Assembly: GCA_021779415.1 (NCBI GenBank)
Contig: JAJYAS010000013.1
Location: 1 to 15,749, forward strand
Length of the DNA stretch: 15,749 nt
Origin: Bacillota bacterium
GTDB lineage: Bacteria; Bacillota_B; Desulfitobacteriia; Desulfitobacteriales; Desulfitobacteriaceae
Direction of reading: 5' to 3'
Position numbers and translations under genes: made by a program. Positions 1-7,400 of this stretch are shown in pieces; the stretch's first letter is position 1, and each line of letters begins with the position of its first letter. The notes under the pieces were generated by a model that did no database searches, had not been told where the DNA came from, and worked only from the letters and a program-made list of their open reading frames with translations.

Positions 1-171
1 CTGAATCTCATCTTGTTCAATGGCCATTCGCCCGCCTCGTCCAGGACCCTGTTGACGTTGTCTTAAGGCTTCATCGATTCTATCCTTGGAGATTCTCATT
101 CCAGACGGAAGTCCTTCAATGATACCCACTAATTTCTGACCATGTGATTCTCCTGCCGTTAAAAAACGCAC
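1..171 (-). CDS. aroC: Chorismate synthase, 5' part (runs off the window)
   Basis: Only the first 57 codons are present; the rest lies before position 1. The start is GTG at 171-169, with a purine-rich AGAAGGGA element about 7 nt upstream. The product begins VRFLTAGESHGQ, the diagnostic N-terminus of chorismate synthase, followed by an IIEGLP segment and an arginine/glycine-rich RQRQQGPGRGGR stretch that in the family contributes to FMN and EPSP binding. The enzyme converts EPSP to chorismate in the cytoplasm, the last step of the shikimate pathway. It follows aroE, an earlier enzyme of the same pathway, with a prepilin gene between them. The 115-nt gap to that prepilin shows no convincing terminator, so co-transcription is possible. 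Identification is secure despite the short segment. Confidence 0.93.
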   Translation of the reverse strand, partial: MRFLTAGESHGQKLVGIIEGLPSGMRISKDRIDEALRQRQQGPGRGGRMAIEQDEIQ

Positions 172-286
172 TATAGTATCCCTTCTCTCTATCCTGTAAT
201 CTTATTAATATCTCCTCAAAAAGCTAAAGGAAAGTCTCATCAGAAATTGTCGGTACGGAACTCTTTAACCTAAGTTCCTGTCATTT

Positions 287-733
287 TTAATTTTCTCTTA
301 TGCGCATGCCCACAGGGGCAACGATGATGTTCCGACGCTCACCCTTTGAATTTGTTAAAATAATGGTTGATCCCCCACCTCGCCCCATGGCATTAAAGGA
401 TAAATCTTGAGCGCTACCAAAAAATTGGATACCCTCTTTAAAATACACGTCTTTAACCCTTGTCCCTTGCCGAAAGATCTGATAATGCTGATCCCCGGCC
501 TGATAATAAAACTTGATCGTATACCAAGTATTCTCTGCCAGGGCAGCCTGCCGAGTATCCCGTATATCCTCCAATAATTGGGTCGTCGCGAAGGCCAAAC
601 GTTCCCTTTCGAGGTTTACCGGAAGCTTAATAAGCAGAACGAAACCCGCGCCTGCTAAAAGCACTAAAACAAGCAACATTTCCAGCAAAGTAACTCCTCG
701 ATCATTGCCCTTCGCCCGCTCATCTCTCTTCAT
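287..733 (-). CDS. GspH/FimT-like minor prepilin
   Basis: A 148-residue type IV prepilin-like protein. The N-terminus has a short basic leader ending in Gly13, then VTLLEMLLVLVLLAGAGFVLL, with Glu18 at the +5 position of the mature protein and a single hydrophobic helix. This is a classic prepilin peptidase (PilD) substrate. The rest is a small, probably beta-rich globular domain with an RDTRQAAL segment after the helix and a late GRGGGSTIILTN-like strand, the pattern of the GspH/FimT minor pseudopilins that prime pilus assembly. The ATG start at 733 has only a weak upstream AAAGGT element. It begins 29 nt after the aroE stop and precedes aroC, so it appears to sit inside the shikimate gene cluster. 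The assignment as a prepilin is firm; the GspH/FimT subtype is likely but rests on length and pattern only. Confidence 0.85.
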   Translation of the reverse strand: MKRDERAKGNDRGVTLLEMLLVLVLLAGAGFVLLIKLPVNLERERLAFATTQLLEDIRDTRQAALAENTWYTIKFYYQAGDQHYQIFRQGTRVKDVYFKEGIQFFGSAQDLSFNAMGRGGGSTIILTNSKGERRNIIVAPVGMRIREN

Positions 734-762
734 ACTTAACTCTACCTTTATTTGACCCTTAT

Positions 763-1602
763 TTAACCTTTATAAAACATCTTTTGTAAGAGCTGTTTTT
801 TCAAAGCTTGTCGCATTTCCTCTACCGGAGCTTGTCCCCCAAGCCAAAACTCCCAGGCCAAAGTCCCTTGATAGAGAAGCATATCCAGTCCGTTTAGCGT
901 ACGACATCCCTGTTTTTTTGCTTCCTTCAATAAAGACGTGTCTCTAGGGTTAACGATGATATCTACAACCAGTGTTTGGCATGAAATCCCATCAATAGAA
1001 AATGGAAACGGCTCATCGTGTAACCCCACCGAAGTTGTCTGCACTAAAAGGTCGACGTCTGTAAGCCAATCCCCCGGAGCAAACTCCCCTAAAGTTGCCG
1101 TTCCTCCCGAGTGCTTAATCAACTCTACCAACTCCATCGCCTTTTCCCGCGTCCGATTAAGGATATGCAGGTTCATCCCTTGCTCAGCCAGAGCCAAGGC
1201 AATCCCTTTTGCCGCTCCACCTGCCCCAAGAAGAACCGCGTTTTTTCCCTTAAATCCATTAAGATGACCTTCCACAGATCGAATAAATCCAGTGCCGTCC
1301 GTATTGTGTCCTATCCTCTTCCCCTCATGGATTTTCACCGTATTCACAGCCCCAGCCCGCTTAGCCTCAGGGGTCAGTGAATCAAGCAAGGGAATGATGT
1401 GTTCCTTATACGGAAGAGTCACGTTCCAGCCTGAATACCCTAGGGCACAAAGACCTTCTACCGCTTCCGCCAATTGGCTAGGCTTAACGTGAAAACGTTG
1501 ATACTCCGCGTTAACCCCCAAGGCGGCATACCCAGCATTGTGCATCCCTGGGGAAAGCGAATGTTCAATCGGATCCCCAATCACTGCATAGTGTTTCTCC
1601 AT
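763..1602 (-). CDS. aroE: Shikimate dehydrogenase (NADP+)
   Basis: A 279-residue enzyme that reduces 3-dehydroshikimate to shikimate with NADPH in the cytoplasm. Visible signatures: the shikimate-binding SLSP motif (residues 15-18), NVTLPYK with the catalytic Lys66, AVNT (Asn87), HNTDGTGF with Asp102, the dinucleotide-binding loop GAGGAA (126-131), the NRTREKA segment that contacts the NADP phosphate, and a GLDMLLYQ motif near the C-terminus. A frame extension to a TTG at 1632 adds ten residues. I prefer the ATG at 1602 because it has an AAGGA element 10 nt upstream and gives the usual MxxxYAVIGDPIxHSLSP beginning. It follows the yqeG terminator by about 60 nt and is followed 29 nt later by the prepilin gene. 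I see no strong promoter in the gap, although one is expected after a terminator. Confidence 0.95.
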   Translation of the reverse strand: MEKHYAVIGDPIEHSLSPGMHNAGYAALGVNAEYQRFHVKPSQLAEAVEGLCALGYSGWNVTLPYKEHIIPLLDSLTPEAKRAGAVNTVKIHEGKRIGHNTDGTGFIRSVEGHLNGFKGKNAVLLGAGGAAKGIALALAEQGMNLHILNRTREKAMELVELIKHSGGTATLGEFAPGDWLTDVDLLVQTTSVGLHDEPFPFSIDGISCQTLVVDIIVNPRDTSLLKEAKKQGCRTLNGLDMLLYQGTLAWEFWLGGQAPVEEMRQALKKQLLQKMFYKG

Positions 1603-1662
1603 TTTATAACATTCCTTTACATGTTTGGTCAATATCCCTGGACCGTCTTAACAGTTTATGTG

Positions 1663-1687
1663 AAAAAGAGAATGGCAGGCCATTCCC
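1663..1687 (-). terminator. Rho-independent terminator after yqeG
   Basis: On the minus strand, GGGAATGG, a CCTG loop and CCATTCTC form an 8-bp stem (one G-U pair) that can be extended by two A-T pairs. It is followed directly by a TTTTT run. It lies 8 nt past the yqeG stop, the expected position, and separates yqeG from aroE. Confidence 0.75.
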
Positions 1688-1694
1688 TTACTGT

Positions 1695-2225
1695 TTATTG
1701 TATTTTTGGGCTAAATGGTTTCACCGAGGTAAAATGTTTCATCATCCAAACCAGCAATTTTTCCGCACGACGCATAAAGCGTGTTCCTATAAACTCGTGG
1801 TCATTAATGGGGGTGACCAAAATTGTATACAGGCCGAGACGATTTCCACCCAATATATCCGTAAACAACTGATCTCCAATGACAGCCGTATCTCTTTGCC
1901 CAGTTCCCAGAAGATCCATTCCTGCTTTGAAAGCTTTTCTGCGTGGCTTTGTCGCCCGAAATACAAACGGAATTCCGACCCGTTCTGCAACAACCGCTAC
2001 GCGCTGACGCTTTTTATTGTTTGACACAACACACGCCTGAATTCCAGCGTCCTTAACCTTTTTAAACCACTCCGCCACTTTAGGGCCTACATTAACATCA
2101 TTCCATGGGGTCATAGTATTATCCAAGTCGATAATGAGCCCCCTGATGCCATCCCGAACAAGTTGTTCTACCGAAATAAGATCGAGTGAAGGAGCTTGAA
2201 GTGTGGGGCGAAAATACTCAAACAT
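1695..2225 (-). CDS. yqeG: YqeG-family HAD-type phosphatase
   Basis: A 176-residue HAD-superfamily protein. Motif I is DLDNT (Asp33 nucleophile, Asp35 acid/base), motif II is the Ser in VVSNNKK, motif III the Lys in RATKPRRKAF, and motif IV is GDQLFTD. This is the arrangement of the YqeG/YggG-like HAD IIIA phosphatases of Firmicutes; the physiological substrate is not known to me. A longer frame begins at 2255, but I choose the ATG at 2225 because a strong GGAGG lies 5 nt before it and the product then begins MFEYFRPTLQAPSL, typical of the family. A candidate promoter lies just upstream and a clear terminator just downstream, so the gene is probably monocistronic. In other Firmicutes yqeG also neighbours aroE. 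Confidence 0.92.
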   Translation of the reverse strand: MFEYFRPTLQAPSLDLISVEQLVRDGIRGLIIDLDNTMTPWNDVNVGPKVAEWFKKVKDAGIQACVVSNNKKRQRVAVVAERVGIPFVFRATKPRRKAFKAGMDLLGTGQRDTAVIGDQLFTDILGGNRLGLYTILVTPINDHEFIGTRFMRRAEKLLVWMMKHFTSVKPFSPKIQ

Positions 2226-2256
2226 TGAACCCTCCAAAGTGCAGAACTTTTTCATA

Positions 2257-2286
2257 ATTATACCTTAGAGAATGCCGTGAGAGCAA
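2257..2286 (-). promoter_or_regulatory. Candidate sigma-A promoter for yqeG
   Basis: On the minus strand a perfect TATAAT (2262-2257) is preceded by TTGCTC (2286-2281) with an 18-nt spacer. The -35 element matches only three of six consensus bases. The predicted start of transcription, near 2250, lies about 25 nt before the yqeG start codon and after the sigK stop. It is seen by eye only. Confidence 0.38.
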
Positions 2287-2295
2287 GTAGAGGAC

Positions 2296-3039
2296 TTATT
2301 TATTTGAATCAATCTTCCCCATCTCTTCCAATAACTTTTGAATGGCCTTTTTCTCAATACGCGAAACATACGAACGCGAAATATCCAACATCTTGGCAAT
2401 CTCCCGTTGTGTCCTTTTCGGACTGTTCATTAACCCATAACGCAACTGAAGCACCATTTTTTCCCTCTTGTTCAAGGTTTTTACGAGTTCTAGCAAAGCC
2501 TTTTGCTCTGCCTCATTTTCAACTTTAATGGAAATATCCTCTTCATTCGAACCGAGAACATCAATCAGAGAAATCTCATTGCCTTCTTTATCCATACCGA
2601 TTGGATCATAAATTGACACTTCACCCCGAGATTTTTTCAGAGACCGCAAGAACATTAAAATCTCATTTTCGATACATCTTGCTGCGTAGGTGGCAAGTTT
2701 TGTCCCTTTACCCGGATCAAAGGTGTTAATCCCTTTAATTAAACCTATGGTGCCGATAGAAATTAGGTCGTCAGCATCTTCTCCTGTTCCGTCGAACTTC
2801 TTGACCAGATGGGCAACCAACCGCAAATTATGCTCCACTAAGGTATTACGCGCTTGCTCAACCTCACGGGTTAGCGTAAACGGTTCTGTTTTACTTTCAC
2901 TTAGGATTCGCAAACAGCGCGCTTCCTCCCGCTCATTCAAGGGCTGGGGAAAGGCATTGTTGTTGATATACGAGACCAGTAAAGAAACTCCCTTAAGAAC
3001 AGAGAGCGCCATACTGACAAAAAATAGTTCCACGAACAT
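2296..3039 (-). CDS. sigK: RNA polymerase sporulation sigma factor sigma-K (precursor)
   Basis: A 247-residue sigma-70 family factor for late mother-cell gene expression during sporulation. The first 22 or so residues are hydrophobic (MFVELFFVSMALSVLKGVSLL) and lead into VSYINNNAFPQPL. This matches the pro-sequence and processing region of pro-sigma-K, which is cleaved by the SpoIVFB membrane protease. Core-binding region 2 shows HNLRLVAHLVKKF and DLISIGTIGLIKGI; region 2.4 shows ATYAARCIENEILMFLRSLKK; the region 4.2 helix-turn-helix is TQREIAKMLDISRSYVSRIEKKA. The frame is open to 3129, but the ATG at 3039 has an AGGGG element 8 nt upstream and gives the normal pro-sequence. The gene is uninterrupted, so there is no skin-type element to excise. 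It lies between a small membrane-protein gene and yqeG. Confidence 0.95.
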   Translation of the reverse strand: MFVELFFVSMALSVLKGVSLLVSYINNNAFPQPLNEREEARCLRILSESKTEPFTLTREVEQARNTLVEHNLRLVAHLVKKFDGTGEDADDLISIGTIGLIKGINTFDPGKGTKLATYAARCIENEILMFLRSLKKSRGEVSIYDPIGMDKEGNEISLIDVLGSNEEDISIKVENEAEQKALLELVKTLNKREKMVLQLRYGLMNSPKRTQREIAKMLDISRSYVSRIEKKAIQKLLEEMGKIDSNK

Positions 3040-3076
3040 CTTCTCCACCCCTTTTTTGCACATTGTCGTTGTTCTA

Positions 3077-3106
3077 ATAACTATGCGTAAGAGGGGTGAA
3101 TTGTGC
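3077..3106 (-). promoter_or_regulatory. Candidate sigma-K-type promoter upstream of sigK
   Basis: On the minus strand CATAGTTAT (3085-3077) resembles the sigma-K -10 element CATANNNTA with one mismatch. A GCAC (3106-3103) sits 17 nt upstream, at the place of the short AC-containing -35 element. Transcription would begin near 3070, about 30 nt before the sigK start. In Bacillus, sigK is transcribed by sigma-E and then by sigma-K itself, so such a site is plausible, but short degenerate elements like these occur by chance. Confidence 0.28.
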
Positions 3107-3130
3107 TTTTCCACGGAAATTATAAACACA

Positions 3131-3159
3131 CCACTTTCCTGGTCACGTTGGAAAGGTGG
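3131..3159 (-). terminator. Probable terminator after the 68-codon membrane-protein gene
   Basis: On the minus strand CCACCTTTCC, about 10 nt of loop and GGAAAGTGG form a 9-bp stem with one bulged C, followed by the T-rich TGTGTTTATAATTT. It begins 12 nt after the stop of the small gene and lies before the sigK promoter region, so it would separate the two. The tail is interrupted by G and A residues, hence moderate confidence. Confidence 0.5.
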
Positions 3160-3171
3160 ATGTTTATCGCA

Positions 3172-3372
3172 CTATATTACTGCTTTTAGAACAAATGGTG
3201 CTAACACTAGGAGCACTCCAATGATCACAGAAGTAGCTATGTCTTGTATAAAATAAGGATAAATCATTAATAACAGCCCAACTACAATAAAGAGAAAATC
3301 AAAGGTATTTTTTCCATAAGCTAAATAGGCGAAGCCTAGCAAACTGATAATAAAACTCAAGACTAATGCCAT
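3172..3372 (-). CDS. Small two-helix membrane protein, function unknown
   Basis: A 66-residue, almost wholly hydrophobic protein (68 residues if the first ATG is used). Two or three predicted membrane segments cover residues 3-18, 25-40 and 44-64, joined by the polar turns YGKNTF and QDIAT. Three consecutive ATG codons stand at 3378, 3375 and 3372. A perfect GGAGG leaves 7 nt only to the third, so I choose 3372. It lies between pilD and sigK with its own candidate promoter and terminator, so a role in either pili or sporulation cannot be read from context. I do not recognise a named family; similar short proteins in clostridia are, as I recall, annotated as hypothetical. The clean ribosome binding site and flanking signals argue that it is a real gene. 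Confidence 0.72.
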   Translation of the reverse strand: MALVLSFIISLLGFAYLAYGKNTFDFLFIVVGLLLMIYPYFIQDIATSVIIGVLLVLAPFVLKAVI

Positions 3373-3409
3373 CATCATCCCTCCGCTTATTTAGCGAACT
3401 CTCGGTCGT

Positions 3410-3438
3410 ATAGTAAGCCGACCTCAGTGTCTTCTCAA
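3410..3438 (-). promoter_or_regulatory. Candidate sigma-A promoter for the small membrane protein
   Basis: On the minus strand TTGAGA (3438-3433) and TACTAT (3415-3410) are separated by 17 nt, matching the -35 and -10 consensus at five and four of six positions. Transcription would start near 3403, about 30 nt before the ATG at 3372. The elements lie in the 89-nt gap after pilD. A weak GGTCG/CGACC hairpin overlaps the -10. Confidence 0.38.
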
Positions 3439-3461
3439 TCGAATCATCACCCATGAAACTA

Positions 3462-4253
3462 CTAAAAATATGTACTCACATACCAATGCAGTATATACCA
3501 GCCCCACATAACAGTTATAAATACACCGATAACTATAAAAGGTCCGAACGGGATCATGCTTTTCCTATTTGCTTTTCCAAGTAGGATTAACAACAGGCTA
3601 GACATTCCTCCGAGAACGACTGAAATAAATAGGGCGAGCAACGTCATTCTCCAACCAAGAAATAACCCAATAGGGGCAAATAGTTTCACATCCCCCATAC
3701 CCATGACCTCTTCATTCTTATAAAGAAGGGAGCCAAGGAACGCAACACTTAAGAGAAAGCCCGAGCCAGAAACAAGTCCTAGTAATGGATTCCACCAAAG
3801 ATGGTCATGATAAATAAGAACTGGCCTAAAGAGGTTATAGAAAAAAAGTATCGTTCCACCTATCATCCCTACCAGTACAAGTTCATTAGGGATGATCTGG
3901 TACTCAAGATCAATAAAAAATACTCCAATTAAGATAGCCATCAAAAAACAAAATGCCCCAAAGTCCACTGTCAGACTATATTTTAAGAACAAGGCTACAG
4001 AGACAATTCCGGTTAGAAATTCAACTAAAAAATACCTTGGAGATATCTTCAGGCCACAGTAGCGGCAGCTTCCACGGTAAACCAAGTAGCTTAAGAGCGG
4101 AATAAGGTCCAATGGCGTCAGTCGAGTTCCACAGTTAGGACAGTGTGACGGAGGAGTTACTATTGACTCCCCACGTGGGATTCGGTATATACACACGTTT
4201 AGAAAAGAACCCATTATAAGGCCAAAAATAAAACCAATACAGTACATGGTCAT
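3462..4253 (-). CDS. pilD: Type IV prepilin leader peptidase / N-methyltransferase
   Basis: A 263-residue polytopic membrane enzyme that cleaves the leader of type IV prepilins at the Gly boundary and, in the full-length form, methylates the new N-terminus. The methylase-associated domain is present: GSFLNV (15-20), RIPRGES, and a zinc-type CPNCG...CRYCG pair (Cys38, Cys41, Cys63, Cys66). The aspartyl protease sites are Asp115 in FIDLEYQIIPNE and about Asp188 in MGMGDVKL. About seven or eight hydrophobic segments follow the usual pattern, and IPFGPF near the C-terminus is also typical. The frame opens at 4268, but AAGGA lies inside it, 7 nt before the ATG at 4253, so 4253 is the likely start. 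It follows a strong hairpin and serves the prepilins of this locus. Confidence 0.95.
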   Translation of the reverse strand: MTMYCIGFIFGLIMGSFLNVCIYRIPRGESIVTPPSHCPNCGTRLTPLDLIPLLSYLVYRGSCRYCGLKISPRYFLVEFLTGIVSVALFLKYSLTVDFGAFCFLMAILIGVFFIDLEYQIIPNELVLVGMIGGTILFFYNLFRPVLIYHDHLWWNPLLGLVSGSGFLLSVAFLGSLLYKNEEVMGMGDVKLFAPIGLFLGWRMTLLALFISVVLGGMSSLLLILLGKANRKSMIPFGPFIVIGVFITVMWGWYILHWYVSTYF

Positions 4254-4328
4254 AATATCATCCTTCATATCGGTATTGATTTCAGAAACAAAATTACTAT
4301 TTTGCTACAAGCATAGTGCACTTACATC

Positions 4329-4396
4329 AAAGACCTCCCGTAGTTTGAAGTTTTGCTCTTCTCTGTTGGCGCAACTCAAACTTACGGGAGGTCTTT
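4329..4396. terminator. Long near-perfect inverted repeat, probable bidirectional terminator
   Basis: Arms at 4329-4348 and 4376-4396 pair over about 20 bp with a single bulged base (AAAGACCTCCCGTAGTTTGA against its complement). The 27-nt centre can pair weakly through AGTT/AACT. It begins about 48 nt after the stop of the 1415-residue gene and ends before pilD. Read on the minus strand it is followed by only TTTGATG; on the plus strand by TTTTCTC. So it is a very stable structure with a modest U-tract. A terminator that insulates pilD from the large gene is the simplest reading; a processed-RNA or repeat element is the alternative. Confidence 0.6.
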
Positions 4397-4443
4397 TCTC
4401 ACTTATATCTTCTGGACATACTAAACAGAATAGCGCATTTCCA

Positions 4444-7400
4444 TTAGTGCAATAGTGGAGCCGTTCCTATATTAATTCCTAACGACGACGAAGACTCGGC
4501 ATCAGTAGCATCAATAAATGTTGGAGCCGCGGCATCCTGAGCTGTCGCAGTCGATTCTATGATTAAGTTTGTATTTGCTTCTGTGATAAGAGCATTAAAG
4601 GTATAGGTTCCGCCTGGAAAAAAAGTAGTTGAATCACTAGGAATCAATTTTTTCGGGTCGTTAGGATCAATACTAAAGCTAATCCGCGTATGACCACAAT
4701 AACAATAAAGATTAGAAAGCGTTACATTCACGTTGCTTTTACTAAAATCCATTGTTAGGTACGTTGCTTTCCTACTCAGATCAAGCCCAATAATCGCCTG
4801 AATAGGAACATTTGGTAATATATAAATATGATGAGCGCCCGCTTGCGTTGTGATACTTAAATTTGAAATTAACTTCGTCGGCGTGCTGTCGATTACCGTG
4901 ATCGCCAGTACCTGCGTGTTCCCACTGCTAAAGGTGAAGGTAAGGTTCGTGGGGTTCGTGGGGTTCTCGCTCGTCGGCAGCGTCGACAGGTACGTTTTGC
5001 TGAGTGTGACATTGCTCCCCGAGACGGTATAGTCGCTACCTGGATTCAAGGTGGTGCTCCCATTCGTGATGGAAGTTAGACTGCTTCCGTTCAATGTCAT
5101 CGTCACAGGGATATCCGCATAGTGTCCCGTCGTTGTATTAGCTGTGTTCTTATCAAATGTCGCCGTAGTTGGGTTGATCGTTGATATTAGTTGATTTAGC
5201 GTGAACATGATATTTTGGGCAGGACTACTTGCGGACAGGCTAACAGTTTGGCTAGTGCTTCCGCTAAAGGTATACCCATTCGGAACATTTAGCGTTACCG
5301 TGTAATTACCACTACCCAATCCCGTAAATGAGGCGCTGCCGCTTGCACCAGTAGTATTCGTGGTTCCATTTTGAAAAGGTCCGCTAATGACTACGGGTAT
5401 GCCCGTCAGACCCTTGTTCCCCGAATCAAGCACTTGAACATCAATCTTACCGGATCCAACTTGAACACTAAATGTCTGGTCATTTTCCCTTGCGATACCA
5501 GTCTGTGAAGTTCCAGTATAGGCAGTATAATTCAACTTACTCTGGATTTTGTTTGTTCCTACGTCGTTAAAAGTAACTGAATAATTATTTGATTTGGCAC
5601 TCCAAGAAGGAGCGGGTGTAAAGGTGATATCGGGATAATCATTTGCGCGACTACTTATAACCGTCGTGGTAACTCCGCTGGGATTTGTCTTAATACCCTG
5701 CAGATTAATATTTTTAAAAGTTTCAATTAGCCCTGTTTGTGTTGCTGACACTGTAACAGGAATCGGCAGGGTATCCCCCACTAAACAAGCTAAGTTATTA
5801 GGACTCTGAGGAGTAACCTGCGGGTCGTTAACACTATTAATCATAATTTCCTTGCTAGAAACCTGAGCCCCCTCATTGTCGGTTACCACTACTTGTACTT
5901 TGTAAGCTGTAATCGGCGGATTAGCATTGTTGACTGTATTCAGACTTACAGCTTGAGGAACAGCACTTTTTACCCTTTTGGTTAAATCAGGATCTTGAGA
6001 GCTAAACTGTTGAACCGTTTGATAAGGGCTGAAGGTAGTCCCATCCGTACTTGTTGACAAATTAATGTTCGCATTTAAATACTGATCATTCGGATCCATG
6101 TCCGTAGCCGTAAAGCCGAAGTTAATACTTGGTAAAGTATTAGCAATAGTCATCCCATTACTGATCCCAGATACATCGAGGGTTGGCGCATGATTGGCAC
6201 CTCTTGAAGCCTTAATCATAGTGTTAACAAACATTTCCTCTTCTGGCAGACCATTTACCAAACTATGGCCAGTACCAGAATAGGTAATATTCCCTTTAGT
6301 ATAGGTATAATAATCATTTCGCCCATCGCCTGGCTGATTATAAATTGTCGAACCAGAATCATTCGTTAAAGTATAGACTGGAACGACTCTTTCATCCTCT
6401 AAGTTCAGTTGGTAATACTGGAAATGAGTAGGTGAAACGGGGATATCTCCCAGTACAAAAGGAAATTGCGTAACTAAATTATCATTTAGTTTGTGAACTT
6501 GAGTCGTTGTCTGAAAAGTTTGATTATCATTATTAACCCCGCTATTGTTTCTAGCCAGAGCATAGTTTGACCACCCAAAAGAGGGTTTTGAGGAATTTGG
6601 CATAGGATCTTGGTAAGTTGTCGGCGACTGAAAATACCTTTGTTGGCCCACTACATCTCTGAAATATTTAGTAATATTGTAACCATATCCTTTAGCGTTA
6701 ACATTACTAGGATTATTAGGATCGTATGATCCGGGAAGGTAATCCGGACTGAATGACAAAGTATCGTGTGTCAACAAAACACTTTGGTTGGTATTGATAA
6801 AGCTCTGCAAGGCCTTTATGGAATTAGTATTTGTTAGATCACTATACGTCTGACCGCCATAAACATCAGCGAAACCCATAATCACCATGTCGTAGTTGCC
6901 ATTGAGCGCGGTTGGAGCCGTCGTAGTTTGACCATTAACTATCGCTGAAGCAGGTTGCGGTGTCTGAGTTCCCGTTAAATTAGCATAAGCAGCATTAAAA
7001 TCCTTAATATACATTTCAGTAACTTGAATATTATAAACATCAGCTTTATGAAGCAAATTTTGACCGTTCACATTACTTAAGCTATAAATTGACAAATGGT
7101 TATCCTGTGCATTAGAAGAGATGGTAGTAGAAGGTTCTAGCTGCAAAACGTGGATTTGTAATTCCCCTGCAGGACTAGAAGCCTTAAAGGCTGTAGCACC
7201 TGTGACATATGACTTTGCCCCTGTTGAATCGGTTAATTCCAATTTCCAAGGCATCAAACCAACGAAGGAATCTGGAAGCCGATAATTAAGAGTATAACCT
7301 GTTCCGCTATTTAAATTATCTGTTTCAGATTCTAGTTCTGAAGGATCAGCATAATCATTTGCTGATTTATAAATCCCATCCCCGTTAAGATCAAGATACA

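Noticed and set aside
257..278. GGAACT/AGTTCC inverted repeat between the prepilin and aroC, a possible terminator.
   Set aside because: Only 6 bp with a 10-nt AT-rich loop and no T-run after it on the minus strand.
1603..1626. TTGACC and TATAAA just before the aroE ATG as a promoter.
   Set aside because: Transcription would start after the preferred start codon; the likely aroE start is supported by its ribosome site and conserved N-terminus.
1474..1872. Plus-strand open frame of 132 codons.
   Set aside because: It lies opposite aroE and yqeG and the terminator between them; no ribosome binding site or recognisable protein features.
3119..3146. TATAAT with a GTGACC 16 nt upstream before sigK, resembling a sigma-A promoter.
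   Set aside because: It overlaps the hairpin and T-rich tail that I read as the terminator of the small membrane-protein gene; a sigma-A promoter is also not expected for sigK.
2690..3256. Plus-strand open frame of 188 codons.
   Set aside because: Antisense to the well-supported sigK and its leader; the product is a low-information Ser/Arg-rich chain typical of shadow frames.
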